Assembly (NCBI GenBank): GCA_030490835.1
Contig: CM059977.1
Span: forward strand, 20,689,335-20,753,334
Length of the DNA stretch: 64,000 nucleotides
DNA from: Annona cherimola
Lineage: Eukaryota; Streptophyta; Magnoliopsida; Magnoliales; Annonaceae
Direction: 5' to 3'
Shown: positions 1-13,388 of the stretch, in pieces
Numbering within the stretch: position 1 is the first letter of the stretch
Layout: each line of letters opens with the position of its first letter
Program-made: the position numbers and the translations under genes
The notes under the pieces: generated by a model
Database searches by the model: none
What the model was told of the DNA's origin: nothing
The model's input: the letters and a program-made list of their open reading frames with translations, nothing else

Positions 1-2195
1 GCGTCCTCATATGCATAATGCATCCCCTCCGCACTGCGCATCCCTCGTTCAATAATTGCATAGCAATAATAAAAAATAATAACAATAATTGCCTAGCAAC
101 TACGCGGGTTCTACGCTCGCGCATAGATAAAGTAAATCAAATCTTTTTAATTCTTATATTTATAATTCAACCTAATTACATATTGCAATCTTAATTATTT
201 GTAATGCTAGGATTATACGCTTGCGGATAGATTAAGTAAATCAAATATTTTTTTATGACTATTATGTATAATAAGCAAAGCAAACTAAAAATAGACTACT
301 ATCATTAAGTAAATATGATTCACAGCCAACGTCTTGGTTGAATTAAGGCGTCGTTTATTCTTCACATAAAAAAGGCTTTGTTTACTCTTTTAAAGTAATT
401 TTTAAATTACTATATAAATAATAAACCATCATGCACAAAATTCTTATAAAAATATATTTAAAAAGTGTCATTTAAGAAAGGCACCTGAAACTATTTATCC
501 TTAAAAGTGCTACAGTAATAGTTGTTTATTGAGCAAGCTACTAAGTTAAACGAAGCTTAAGGTATCGTTTGGTAATAGGGTAGGAAGGAAAGTGAGAAAA
601 GAAATATTTTTAAAAGTGTGAGAATGACGTGATATAATAAGAGTAAAATAAAAATAAATAAGGTAGTTATATGAGAAAATAATTAGAATATAGAGTTAAA
701 ATGAAAAAATAAGTGTAATTAGATACTTAAAATGTTAAATCATTTTCTAAAAAGTCTATAAAAGTGAGGTGAGTGAAAGTGAGTTTTCTACCTACACTAC
801 TTATCAAATGGACCTTAGCCTGGAGTGCAAGATGTTAGAAAGGGACTACGAGACACTACCGATAAGAGAGTGAGTTGGAGGGCTTTGCAACACAATTTCA
901 AGCCTAACAATTTCATCAAACCTAGGGACTATGGGAACCTTAAGCGAAGAAGAAAGGAGCACACTAACAATTATTCAAGTGTGCATAAGGAAGGGTAGAA
1001 GCATATCGAAAAAGGTGGCAATTGCAACTAAGGGTGCAAGTGGGTTATTTTACCCAATCCATTTTAAAGAAGGTTAAGTTGGGTTGAGTTGAACAAGTTA
1101 ATTCGGTTGGTTGTGAATTAATTTTCAAGTTCGGTTGAACCCAACTTAACTTGATCAACCTAACTTATGGGTAGTAGGGTTCTAAGTTTTGTGTTTAAAC
1201 TAACTCAACCTAATCAAGTTGGTAGCAGCATACACTTATACATCAGTACAAGTGTGATGTGCATCGAGCATAATTGCGCAATTGATATCAATGTTCCCAA
1301 AATTAAGTTGCGAGTTGCACTGTTTTCGTGTTCAGTTCCGGTTGAACCCGTTCAATTGTTGATTAACCGTTTTAAACCATAACAAAAATTAATAAAAAGT
1401 ACTTATAATATGCTAATTTTAAATTTTATTTTATAGTGTAAAATTTAAAATTAATTATATGCAATATGAGTTTCTATAAACATAGAATAAAAGATTTGCA
1501 ATGTAAGACGATTATTTTATGTATTTAATGCTGAAATTCAAATTTTAATTTTTTAAGATAAAAATAGCTAAACATCACTATCGTGGTGTTCAAATAGTAC
1601 CGTAAAAGTATCTGATCTTGATTGAAGGAGAGAAAAGTATGTTATCTTGACCGAAGAGGTGCATGGAAAGATGAATATCGCTGCTTACCTTTTCTTCGTC
1701 TTCTTCTTCTTCTTTTTTTCTCTAGGTTTTGCAGACACGAGAACTAGATCATCGTTTTACACGGTTTTCATAAAATATGGAGAACCACGAGTAAACCAGG
1801 CCGAGCCAGCTGCAGTTCACGATCCGACTAGCCCGGCTGCTCGATTCACCGAGTTTTCAAAACACCGATTGACATGTTTAGGAGATTGAAAACTCTTCAA
1901 ATTAAAATTTTTTTCTTTTCATAATTATCTTATTTTTAATTATTTCTCGATATCTTCTTATATAATTATTCTAGTTTTCCATTATTACTATAAATACAAT
2001 TAACATATCGATTTTAACTTTATTTTTTTAATTCTCATTGTTACTGTTATCATATTATATTATTTTATCTTAATTTAAAAATTTATGTACCAAGAACTTC
2101 TCATTTAGAAGTTTATCATTTTCAAAAACATAAATGTTAAATAAAATATTATTTATAAGTTTGGAGGGATTTTCTTTTATTCTCACTAGCAATGT
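1..2195. repeat. Dispersed repeat family R1, copy a (runs off the left edge)
   Basis: This stretch is nearly the same as 19867-22631 and its first part matches 5011-5938. The match with the 19.9-kb copy starts at base 1, so the left end lies outside the window, and ends near 2195. No terminal inverted repeat, LTR pair or protein domain was recognised. An 80-codon frame at 1647-1889 starts with a hydrophobic run but is poorly preserved in the 19.9-kb copy, so it is not called as a gene. The copies look recent, since only scattered substitutions and short indels separate them. Confidence 0.8.
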
Positions 2196-5010
2196 CTCCT
2201 GTAGGTGACTGCACCATTCCTAAAGGAAATAATAAACGGTTGGGAGAGGTACTCCATCAGTACGAACACAAATGCGAGCCCCACTTGTTTTTGGTGTTTC
2301 TGCAGCTCTTTCAGGGCCTGTGTGTCAAGGATCTTGGACTGCATGCCAGAGCACATGGACGGACAAAATCCTCCTGCCTACTCGCGTCCCTACGGGTTTT
2401 TGTCCTGAACCTCTTCTTCAGAGAAGTGATTAATAGCCGCATGTTAGAAATAATCAGGCTATCGGGCATCGGCTGCCCATAACATGACACAGCATTGATT
2501 GAATATTGAATTATTTTTTGAGAGGAGAATATTGAATTATTGATTGATGAGTTCGCTCTTGTTCAACATGTTTCCAACATAAATATCGAACTCAGATTTC
2601 ATATGGGCCCATTTTTACGAAGCTTTTATTTTATTTTTCATATCTTGATGGTAGATAGAAAATTTATTTAATCTACTGTATTTAATATTATTTATATCAT
2701 TATAAAAACTCTCATATGTTTAATATTACTATATATGAGCATTATCTATAAATCTGTCAAATTAAAAAAAAATTGAAATAGTATTTTCAACATATAAACT
2801 ATCTAAAATACTGCTACTAGGAAGAAAAAAAAAGAAAATTTTAAATAAATACTGAAAATCTGAAAAAAATACAGAAAATTATGAAAAATACCAAGAAAAT
2901 TTTAAAATTATAATTTTATGAGGAATGAAAGATTTAAAGGTGTGATAAATGGAAAAAAATTTATAAAAATATGAGAAAAATTAAAGGAAAATATTTAAAG
3001 AAGTATAAGTCCAAATTTATTTTTTATATACAAAAATAAAGTTGTTAAAAGTGAATTAATATAAGAATAAATAGAAGAAAATAGGATTTTTGACCGATTA
3101 AAATTATGAGAAATATTGGAAAAGTTGTAAATGAAATTTTAAATGATATTTGTGAAAACCAAAGTGAAATAATGAACATATTGTGATGAAAATTAGGAAA
3201 AAAGACTTGAGGCTACTACAAGAAATTGGAAAAAAAGAGAAGTTTTAAAGTCTACTCAGAGGTAAGTAAACTTTTACCAAAGCATGACTTTGAAAATATT
3301 GTATGAATATTATGATTTGCTATGAAATGTGATTATTTATTTTCTTTCAAATTGATTATTCAAATATGAGCATTATTATTTCAAAAACCATGTTTAGTGG
3401 TGAATTTAAGTGGTGCATTAATTACAGTGCATGAGCATAATGCATAATTGTATATTGGGTTTGCCGCCAATGAGTAAAGTAGTATAGTAGTACCGGGGTA
3501 GTGACCTCATGACTACTAAAGGAGATGATTTAGCTCACGATGTGTAGCACAGCTGCACGCGAGCACAAGTAAATACCCACAGTGTGAATGCATAATTTCA
3601 AATCGACATATGTGTGCACATGTATCAAAATGTTTTAAATTTTCACTAAGTAGAGTTTGTTGAGCATAAAAGATACTATAGATGTTGTAATTGTTTTTGA
3701 AAAAAAAATCAAAATGATTGCAAAATGAATTTAGTAAAATTTTTTTTTTTTTTACTTAATAAGCTTTCAGCTCACATAGTTTTTGTTTTTAGTGAAAAAA
3801 CAGAGATACAATTATATACTAGAGCCTTTATCAACATGGGAAAAAGGCGAACCTAACAGAGGAAAAGACAAAGAAGTTTAGAACCTTATTGAAATTATCT
3901 TATAATGCTCGCTTATTTTGATTTTAGACACTGAAAATTGTAAAATAACTCCATAAGGAGCAAACTTGAGATGTAATAGTTAAAAGTTTTATGATTTTGC
4001 ACCTTGGTATCTATTTCCATCTTGGGAGATCTTTTTCTCAGCTTTAACATAGTAGACCTCATTCACAACACCTCAAAGGTAGGGTTTTACACTCCTAGTT
4101 ATGCCAGTCCATTTCAATGACATTCGATCGCTTAAGTCTATGTGCTTTTGGGAGCATAAGATCATATCCAATAAGTATACCCTTTAAATAGTTGAATGCA
4201 CGTTTAAAAATGTTAATATAACATTTTTTAATGCATTTTAAATATAAATATGACATTTTTAAACAAGTTAAATTGTATATAATATTTCTAAACACATTTT
4301 CTAAATATTTTTATAATAATTTATAATAATTTATCAAATCAAAAGTTATTAATTAAAATTTTCACTCATTTATTATATGAATTAGCTACAATTATAAGAT
4401 ATTCTCAGTGATGGTATAAAATCAATTTGATTATTTTATTTTGCCTATTTCTAGATTTTATTAATATTAAGTGGTAACATAATATATCCTCCTTAAGACA
4501 TTGGGTGTTGATTGTATATATTTGCGTCATTATTTAACAAGATAACAACCTCTTAGTTTTTATATTTAAAAATATTTGTTTATTTAAGTGATTTTTAATA
4601 TTCTTCTATATACAAGTGCTAATAATGCTAAAATTCACTTTGGTTGGAAACTCTCTTATAATATATATTGATTTTCAACTATTCTGAAAATTTTAACAAT
4701 TTCATAAATACTTTCAAATGATATTCAATATTTATGTATATTTTTTAGTGAAAGTAAGTTTTAGCATCATAAATATGGATCTTTATACAAGAGGTTGTAA
4801 AAATTCATTTATTCTTTTATAAACACGCAAGCCCCACCTAAGTATTCATTATCCTAATATATATAATGAATAGAAAGTATATTCCAAACTTAAATTTAAA
4901 GAAAAAATTTAATAAATTCATTAGCAAATCTCTCAAGAAAAACAATGTAAAAATAAGACATGATGGGGTTGTTTGGCTTGCTATGTTTGGCAGAGCATAA
5001 AACTGTTTCG
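2196..5010. other. AT-rich intergenic stretch without a recognisable gene
   Basis: About 2196-2500 has normal GC and short open frames on the plus strand that resemble no family I know. From 2500 to 5010 the sequence is very AT-rich. Around 3420-3600 there is a less AT-rich patch with an LTR or retroposon look, but no paired terminal repeats were found. A weak foldback-like AT-rich stretch lies near 2640-2830. Nothing here supports a gene. Confidence 0.5.
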
Positions 5011-5938
5011 ACCTCATGTGCATGATGCATCCCCTCCGCACCGCGCATCCCTCGTTCAATAATTGCATAGCAATACTAAAAAATAATAACAATAATTGCC
5101 TAGCAACTACGCTCACTCATAGATAAAGTAAATCAAATCTTTTTAATTCTTATATTTATAATTCAACCTAATTACATAATGCAATCTTAATTATTTGTAA
5201 TGTTAGGATTATACGCTTGCGGATAGATTAAGTCAATCAAATCTTTTTTTATGACTATTATGTATAATAAGCAAAGCAAACTAAAAATAGACTACTATCA
5301 TTAAGTGAATATGATTCATAGCCAACGTCTTGGTTGAATTAAGGCGTCGTTTATTCTTCACATAAAAAAGGCTTTGTTTACTCTTTTAAAGTAATTTTTA
5401 AATTACTATATAAATAATAAACCATCATGCACAAAATTCTTATAAAATTTATTTAAAAAGTGTCATTTAAGGAAGGCACCTGAAACTATTTATCCTTAAA
5501 AGTGCTACAATGATTGTTGTTTATTGAGCGAGCTACCAAGTTAAACAAAACTTAAGGTATCATCTGGTAATAGGGTAGGAAGGAAAGTGAGAAAAGAATA
5601 TATTTTTAAAAATGTGAGAATGTTGTGATATAATAAGAGTAAAATAAGAATAAATTAGGTAGTTATATGAGAAAAATAATTAGAATATAGAATTAAAATT
5701 TAAAAATAATGTAATTAGATACTTAAAATGTTAAATCATTTTCTAGAAAGTCTGTAAGAGTGAGGTGGGGGGAAAGCTGAGTTCTCTACCTACACTACTT
5801 ATCAAATGGACCTTAGCCTGAAATCCAAGACGTTAAAAAGGGACTACGGGGCACTACCAATAAGAGAGTGAGTTGGAGGGCTTTGCAACACAACTTCAAG
5901 CCTAAAAATTTCATCATACCTAAGGATTATAGGAACCA
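5011..5938. repeat. Repeat family R1, copy b (partial)
   Basis: It matches positions of about 10-930 of copy a and the start of copy c at 19.9 kb, then stops abruptly near 5938. The next bases turn into a decayed subtilase exon 6. The homology break shows either insertion of the repeat into the old gene or a deletion that joined the two. Confidence 0.8.
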
Positions 5939-5944
5939 AAATTA

Positions 5945-6612
5945 AGTGCACTGGGATGCACATTATCATGATCCTATCCTTTTTTGGGTTTGAAGGCTTT
6001 ATTTCTCTAAGCAGTGAGTCAAGGCCTGATCATGTTAGGTTAGTCTAAATAAGATTATTTCAAACCCATCTAAAATATTTTTTTTATTTTTTTCAAATTT
6101 ATTTTACAAAATTATTATTCTAGTCATGTCAAATTTATAAACCAATCTTTACCAATTTTGGAGATGCGTATATATTATTTTGGATTTTTAGATATAGGAA
6201 TATTTTAGTCATTTTAAATTGTTGAAACATGATTAAAATACCCTTATGTTTAAAAATTCAAAATAAATCTATATGCATCTCCAAAATTTTAAAATTGGTT
6301 TATAAATTAAATCTAATTAGATTAATAATTTTACAAAAAATTGAAAAAAATAAAAAAATATGTTTTTTGGATTTTAGATCAGTATGCAATGATCATTTTG
6401 CAAGTTTACGGGGTTATTGCAAAATACGCCGTGTAGCTGTGTTTAATTGCAAATTAAATCTTTTACTTTGGGCGTTCGTAGAATAAAACTTCGAGGGTAA
6501 TTTAAAAATACTCCTTTGAAAGCCTTACTTGGGAGTGAAAGAAGCCAACAGGTGCAGAGCCCAATCACAATGAGGATTGAGATAATACCATTTTACACAA
6601 ATAATCCGTAAC
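5945..6612 (+). pseudogene. Subtilase relic: fragments of exon 6, intron 6 and the 3' end of the last exon
   Basis: About 5950-6040 aligns by eye with exon 6 of gene A (28828-28919), including the bases that encode its Phe-Val-Ser-Pro-Ser-Ser stretch, but with indels. About 6381-6500 aligns with intron 6 of gene A (28930-29030). About 6528-6612 aligns with the last codons of gene A exon 10, including the region encoding Phe-Tyr-Thr-Asp and the stop. Exons 7-9 and most of exon 10 are gone, and a foldback MITE is inserted after the exon 6 fragment. Sequence to the right, 6613-8064, resembles the 3' flank of gene A. No protein can be made from this copy. Confidence 0.75.
6071..6381. mobile_element. 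Foldback MITE inside the subtilase relic
   Basis: The two halves are imperfect reverse complements: the left stem at about 6105-6205 pairs with a right stem at about 6225-6330, both containing a shared run around the word GGAGATGC. The sequence is very AT-rich, has no coding capacity, and interrupts the alignment of the relic with gene A between exon 6 and intron 6. Ends and target duplication were not resolved. Confidence 0.55.
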
Positions 6613-8064
6613 CAAAAGGAAGATTCTACCCCTTTTAGTGTAGAATTTGATGGCAATAAGAATAATAACCTGTTTATCTAGGCAGTTAATCTTTCCCTTT
6701 CATGTGTAGTGAGGCCTTTCTTCTTAGACAGTTTTTTACGTAGGCCTTTTCTTTGAGTTCAAACATGGTCTTCTGGACGTTGAGGGAGATCTCATCAAGG
6801 GATTAGGTAATATGATCCACTGGCTCGTACAGCTTTTTGCTCGTGGCAGTATAAAAAAGAACTAGGCGTGATGACTCGGACGACGACGCAAGAACTCTTC
6901 AGTTAATCCATGTGGGCCTTGAAAGCGGATAAGGCATCAAGCGAGCTATAATCTCGGCGGATGATCGAACGCGTGTCCTCCGTGCGTCAGGCCAGTGTGC
7001 AAACAACTTCAGGCATTGAGCGGCCGAGACAATTTTGCCACCCACGTCATGACACGTATTGAAAATTTTATATGCTATCGATATATTGGACCTTTTTGAA
7101 AAAAAAATAATAGTTCTCTATTGACTCCAAAAGATGCTAACTTTTTTCGAAAACATGTTTTCAATGGAAGTAATTTTGGCAACATGACAAAGCGAATTTC
7201 TTAGATTTAAAAACAAAAAGTTTAAAATTTTAAAAAGCTGTTGCATGGACTTCTGAATCATTTCCCCTAATTACTCTAATTGCGGAAATTATGATCCATT
7301 AATCGGGAATGGGGAAAATAAGTAAAAATGTATTTAAAAATAGAATAAGAAGAAGGGAAGGAAAATGACGTGGTGCGGCAGTAGTTTATTTGAGAATAGA
7401 TGCCGAAAACAAGCTTGTTTGATAGTTAGATATGAAATATACTTAAAAAGTAGTGGGAGAATGGTTGGAAAAATTTTCCAATATTTTCCCGAATTTCTGA
7501 ATTAATCCTCAAATTAGATTAAACAAAGAAAACCATTTGAGAATCAATTGATAAGACAGGGCCGGGTTCATTTCAACCGAAGGCAACTGTTTGTTTGATC
7601 AAGAAGTTGCCAAACAGTCACAGGAGCAATGTGATACATGATATCAGCCATGACATATGATGGAAATGGAAATTATCAAGATTCTCAGGGACCAACCCCC
7701 CTCCTCCCCCCCCCCCCCCCCCCCCCCCCCCCACATATATCATAAATGGAATTCGCATTGATTGCATTCGTCCTTGAGAGAATAACTAGCACGTTTTGGT
7801 CTCATCCAACTCAGGGTGTACGTGCTCGCCGCCTGGGCTGTCTAGAGGCAGAGTGCATCAGTGGGGCATGCATTCGTGGGTGAGGGTCGAACATCAAGAT
7901 AAAAACCAAAAACATAAATAAAAACAAACAGACGAACAGACAAGTAAGGAGGGGGCCACAGAAGAGAGGGAGGGAGAGTTTCGTGCATTCCAGTAGCTTT
8001 TCACTCTCCAAATTAACAACGTCCAACGCACTATCCACGGTGAGCATTTGTCGGTGAGTACTTC
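6613..8064. other. Old 3' flank of the subtilase relic
   Basis: Several blocks match the sequence downstream of gene A (31354-32439), for example near 7600-7700 and 32265-32350, and part also matches 15061-16260. This supports the relic at 6.5 kb being the remains of a tandem gene copy. It holds a long poly-C run at 7706-7732. No gene is seen. Confidence 0.65.
7706..7732 (+). repeat. Poly-C homopolymer, about 27 bases
   Basis: An uninterrupted run of C follows a C-rich lead-in from 7695. The matching position in the gene A flank (about 32360-32370) has only a short C run, so the tract expanded in this copy or reflects an assembly or sequencing artefact. Confidence 0.9.
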
Positions 8065-11000
8065 GATCGATCTTTGGGTGTTTATATTCTTAATGCATGA
8101 AACGGACTCTTTTTACCAAATTACATCCGAGCTTTTTGCAAAAGAAAGTAAATAATCTGTAAGTTTGCTAAATTGGATTTATAATCTTGTAATTTTAGTA
8201 TTTGCAAAAATTACCCTAAACCTTTTGATCTGTTGCAAAAATAACCTTATGGGCAAAACAATGTCAGAACTTAAAATACCCCCTTTAGAAAACGTTAAAA
8301 TTTTTTAGAATATTGTTTATTTTTATATGATTGGAGGGGCAAGTGAGCAGCTGCCCTCCCTGAATTTTTCAAAATTAAAATACCCTCTGTAAAAAACTTA
8401 AAATTTTTAATATAAATTATTCTTATATTGTTTGGGACGAGGGGCGGGCATTTGCCCTTTCTAAAATTTTCGAAATTAAAATACCCATTTAAAAAACATA
8501 ATTTTTTTGAAATATAGTTTATTTTTATATAGTTACTCCTCCGGAAAATAGTATCAGTCTTTAATGGCAATTTGTCTCCTCTAACGAGGCTCCTGGCTCC
8601 ACCACTACAGGCAAACAGGGCTTTATCTCCAAAAGCCACTGGTCATGTGTGGCAGGCAAAAGCGGTAATAGGCTTTCTCCGTGGAGGAAGAAATAATGGC
8701 AGCGCCTGCTGGTCTCGGATGAGATGGTAGCAATGGAGGGATCTTTAGCAGGAGCTGGAAAAGAAGCAAAAGAATGTACTATCGGAATTTTTTATTTTTT
8801 TATTTTTGATGCACCACCAGAGTGCTGAGTCATTGCTGCTGCAATTAAAGGAAAAATATTAGAAATTGAAATTTAAAAAAATTTATCACGGGATTTGTGA
8901 AATAGACAGACATGAAATACATTAATCTAGTTGGAATAAAATTTTGCTAAAAAATAAACATGATGCATACTCATACGACAGCAAAATAAAATATGAGATG
9001 CAAATTAGTCAGTTAGAATGATATAAAGTATGCAAAATAAAGAGCAAAACATGTTGAAGATGAGTTCAAGCTTAGAAATGTAAATAAAGATAAAAGATAT
9101 AGACATTGATGTTAAAGAAGAGATATGTAAATCCTAAGTCTTTGAAATGACGCGAATCATTAGAGTGTTTTATATAATGCAAAGTTAGTCAATCAAATAT
9201 ATTAATTAGGCACAGTTAGAAGTTAGTTCAATATATTAAATACATGCAAATAAAAAATAAAATATATAAAGGAACTGTTCAAGTTCAGAAATGCAAATAA
9301 CGATAAAAGATACATACATATGGATTGAAGAAGGAAGATGTTGACATTAAGTCTTTTAGATGATGCAAGTTATTAAAATTTTTTAGATAATACAAGGTTA
9401 GTCAAAAGCAAACATATATAACAATTAGATATAATTAGTAATTAATAAAATATACGCAAAAGCAAAAATTCAAATGGTTACCAAATTATGAAAATAACAT
9501 CCATGTGTCAATTCAATTGGAGTTACTATTAATCAAATAACGGTGTTTAGATTGTATATAATGAGGTACTGGAATATAAAGATTATCTAAACGAACTTAT
9601 AACTAGAGGAAAATAAACATAATATTATTCTCTAAAACATTGGTCCTAGGAACATAGAAAAATAATATACATTTCTTACATAAAGGTTAAAAGGGCTAAG
9701 GAGAAGGAATTTATTCTCTTGAGTTTGAGTGTGAGATTTTGTCTTGAGAAAACTAGAACAGAAAATTTATTCTCATTACTTTGGATGATATTTTTTTTAT
9801 AAATTTTTGAAATGATATATTTTTTTAAAAAAGAGCTATGATGGAATGGTTGTCATGCTTGAAATATGTCACATCTTGGCCAACAGTCGTAGTATTATCC
9901 GCTTTAAGCTTTGCGCCTGCATGGTTTTGTTCTTCTAGACTCACCCCAAAAAGCGCCTCAACTATTTAACCAGAACCCCCACTTATAACTAATGTGGGAT
10001 ATTACATTCATCCCTTTGGAGCTTCAGTATTCTTGTTGGATGAATTCTCGCTAGACACACTAGCAGGACCACGGGAGTCCCGCTCTGATACCATTTTGTT
10101 TTGCATTGACTAACAGTGGCAGTTTTGTCCTTCTGGGGTCACCCCAAAATGTGTCTCGACCATTTAACTAGAACCTCCACTTATAGCCCAAGCTCTCTCT
10201 TTCATCTTAACCGATGTGAGATATTATAAAATAAATGGTTTTTTAGAAAGTTTTTTCAATCTTGAAAAAACCAAACACGGTATGATAGAAATGATATTTG
10301 CAAAGGATTTTTTTAGATTATAAATGGTCTGGACGTCACAGAAGGATTGACTTTTAATACTTTTTTAAAAAACCATGGAAGGTTACAATGCTATTTGATT
10401 TAATGATATTTAAAATAATTTTTTTTAAAAAAATGCAACCGTTAACATATATCATGCAAGTGGCATGATAAAAAATACAACAACTAATTCATTAAATGAC
10501 TTGATTTGAAAATGAACTTGTTTTAGAAAAAAATACAGCAGCTGATGCAAACGGCGTGAAATAAAAAGAAAGAAAGAAAAAATGTGGCTTATGCAACAGA
10601 AGGGGATATAGGATGGTTAAACAGCCACATTGTTTTACAGGACGTGAACTGGAATTGGGCCGGATGAATGAAGAATGGAATGGCGTCGGCGGGAAGAAAA
10701 ATAAAATGGAGGAAGGTTGTGCTCAATGAGGGAAAAGTGGAGAACGTGCAGGGATTTTTGGTGCCTAAATGGGTGGTGTAGAGCTTTATTTATGGGCTTG
10801 GGGGTTGTAGAAAATTCAAGAAGATAACTCCAAAAATTCTGTAAAATTGAACTAAGTGCATTTTGCAAATTGGAATGAGGAAGATGATCTTCCTAGCAAG
10901 CAAGTAGCAAATTTCATGCCCAGCTATAGACCATCTGGGCCAACTGTGGGTACTTGTGGATAGCGTTGGGATGGGTGCCCAAAAGTGATTTCTTTCTTCT

Positions 11001-12005
11001 ATGCTGATTCGTGTCCTCATTTTTGCATTCATCTTTATTTGTTTTCATTGATTTTTGATGAGGCCTCTTCTTGTCAAAGGACTATTGATAGTCTTGGATC
11101 TTTCGTTTTCTTGTCAAAGGACTATTGTTAGTCTTGAAGCTTTCGTTTTCTTTCTGGAGCGATGCAAATCTCAATCTTTTGTTTGATATCTTGACCATTA
11201 AACAACTCATTAAATGTTATTTATTGGTTATGAACTTATGATTCATCATTTTGCTTTCAACTGATTCGACTCGAAGAAAAAATTTCTTTCTTAATCTCCA
11301 GTATAAATTGCTCTTGGTTGACAATATGGATTTGTGACTATTACTTCGAAATAGGCAATTAAAGTTACATGCCTCTCCAGTTCCTACCAACTTCACCCAA
11401 CAACATACTAATATTCATTATTTTATTTTTAACATTAAAACTCGTTAAAATTATATTTTCTAATGGTCGGTACGAAAAATTCCCTCCCTATCAGACTTCA
11501 GAGTTGTCAGCCAGAGAAGAAATATTTACAAAATAGTCACTCTCACAAGAACTCATCCCAATGATTTGCAATTCCTGGCCGGACGAGCTGCCGCTGCCAT
11601 TCGTGCCTCGCCGCCGACCACGACTCTCCCTTCCTTCAAACACGGGCGGATCCACGCACACAATTGCTCTCACTGAAATTTAAAAATTATTAATGTATAT
11701 TACAGATTATATTATTTTTTATAGTTAAAATTTATTGCTCCCATTCTTATTAAAAACTTATAATTTAATGCAACTACATGCACCTACTTTCATGACTGGT
11801 TTTTTTAAAATTTGCTGTTGGTTCTAATAATATTCCGTATTGATTTTGGATCTAATAATATTCTTTTTAGATTTAGTTTTTCATTCATTCTAATAATAAT
11901 TTTTTCTTTACAATATGCTTGCTTTTAATTCTTATAATTAATTTTTAGAACTTATAAATTTCATTTAATAGTATTCTATGATGGATTATTACTATTTTCA
12001 ACTTT
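8065..12005. repeat. Segmental duplication D1, copy 1
   Basis: This block matches 59218-64000 along its length with high identity, broken only by small indels, an extra tandem-repeat expansion and a MITE in the other copy. It continues past 12005, but the partner runs off the window. It contains repeat words such as a direct repeat of about 47 bp at 11060-11150, and a GC-richer patch near 11560-11650 with a short minus-strand frame present in both copies but not recognised. No gene is supported. The left boundary lies in subtilase 3'-flank sequence. Confidence 0.85.
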
Positions 12006-13380
12006 CCTTCTCAAATTAGACTTCTCTGTTTTCCTATTTTCTCTCTTTCTTAGTTTCGCTTCTCCTTTTTCTCCTAAAATTTAAATAGGCTTTTGGCATA
12101 TCATTATTAAAAAGTTATATTATTTTTTTTCTATTTTAAATTTAAATCTTTAAAGATGATGGATATAAATTGATAGCATATAATATTATCCTTACCTTCT
12201 GAGATTTTAAGATGCTTTAAATATGCACTAATCACAAATGAATTTTTTATAAGTGAAGTAAACATAAACAAATAAAATATTTATAGAAATTAAACTAATA
12301 GTGTCGAATATTATAATACAAGTAATTTATATTCGAAAAAATAATTATTAAAAGAAATATTTTAATACCATGGTAAAACAAGTGGTAAAAGATTATTAAT
12401 ATATGACTTTACCATATTAATGTCATCACCATTCATCTCAGTATATGTATTTCACATATTAATATTATCATCATTAATTCAAATAATCATTAAAAGAAAT
12501 GTATTTATTTTGATACTTACATCATATATGTTGAGAAATTTCATGAAGTTGAATTCAGTGATTCCATAAGATTAAGATTGTTTTTTAATTTATGATCATA
12601 ACTTACATGCATCCATTAAGCCACCGATCATATTTATAGACGATGTTTCAACTTCAACCATTTTTGGCTTATAAACAAACTTCATAAAATGTTAAATTAG
12701 GTTTTCATTTATTATTTAATTTTCTAAGACTAGAAAATAAGAAAAAAATTTAAAGTAGATGGAATGACATATCATGTGTGAGTATAGCACCTGACAACTA
12801 TTAGACTTTCAACATTATATTATAATTTTTTTAATTAATTTAATTTTTATTATTTTCAATATCTTTAATAATTATTTACTTTCTTGTAAGAAATTTTCTT
12901 TTGTCATCAATATATAGTGTTGACATTATTATATGATAGTACAACATTCGGTAAAACTTATCCCTCTTTGCTTTCTTTTTCTTTAATTTTTTTTTAAAAA
13001 ATATATGTCACGAATAATATCTTTTGCACGAATGTTCGTATGCTAAAAATTATTATGATTAGATACATATAGAATTCATAGTAAATTCAAATGCATGAGA
13101 GTATTTAAAATTAAAATTTAAAATATCATACTATAAAGTTTCCAATCAAATTAATTTTTCTATGTAGACAAATAATTAAAAACATAATGTATCATTTAGA
13201 TAAAAAAAATTCAAAAATTTTATTTTTAAATTAACGATAATGTAAATTAACTTTTTGCACTTTTGTATTTAAGTGTTATTATCTCATTTACCTAATTTCA
13301 GATTCAGGATAATGTTTTAAAACTTTTATATGTGATAAAGTGTAATAAAAATTATTTTTTTTATGGGTATATTTACATGC
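12006..13380. other. AT-rich intergenic stretch
   Basis: Very AT-rich sequence, with no open frame of note, no RNA gene and no clear terminal repeats seen on either strand. Confidence 0.5.
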
Positions 13381-13388
13381 ATCTCAAC

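Noticed and set aside
1647..1889. 80-codon frame with a hydrophobic start, possible secreted peptide
   Set aside because: The phenylalanine run comes from a low-complexity CTT tract and the frame is poorly preserved in the near-identical repeat at 22.1 kb.
11491..11673. Short minus-strand frame repeated in both D1 copies
   Set aside because: Conservation only reflects the recent duplication, the frame is altered in copy 2 by the MITE and no domain is recognised.
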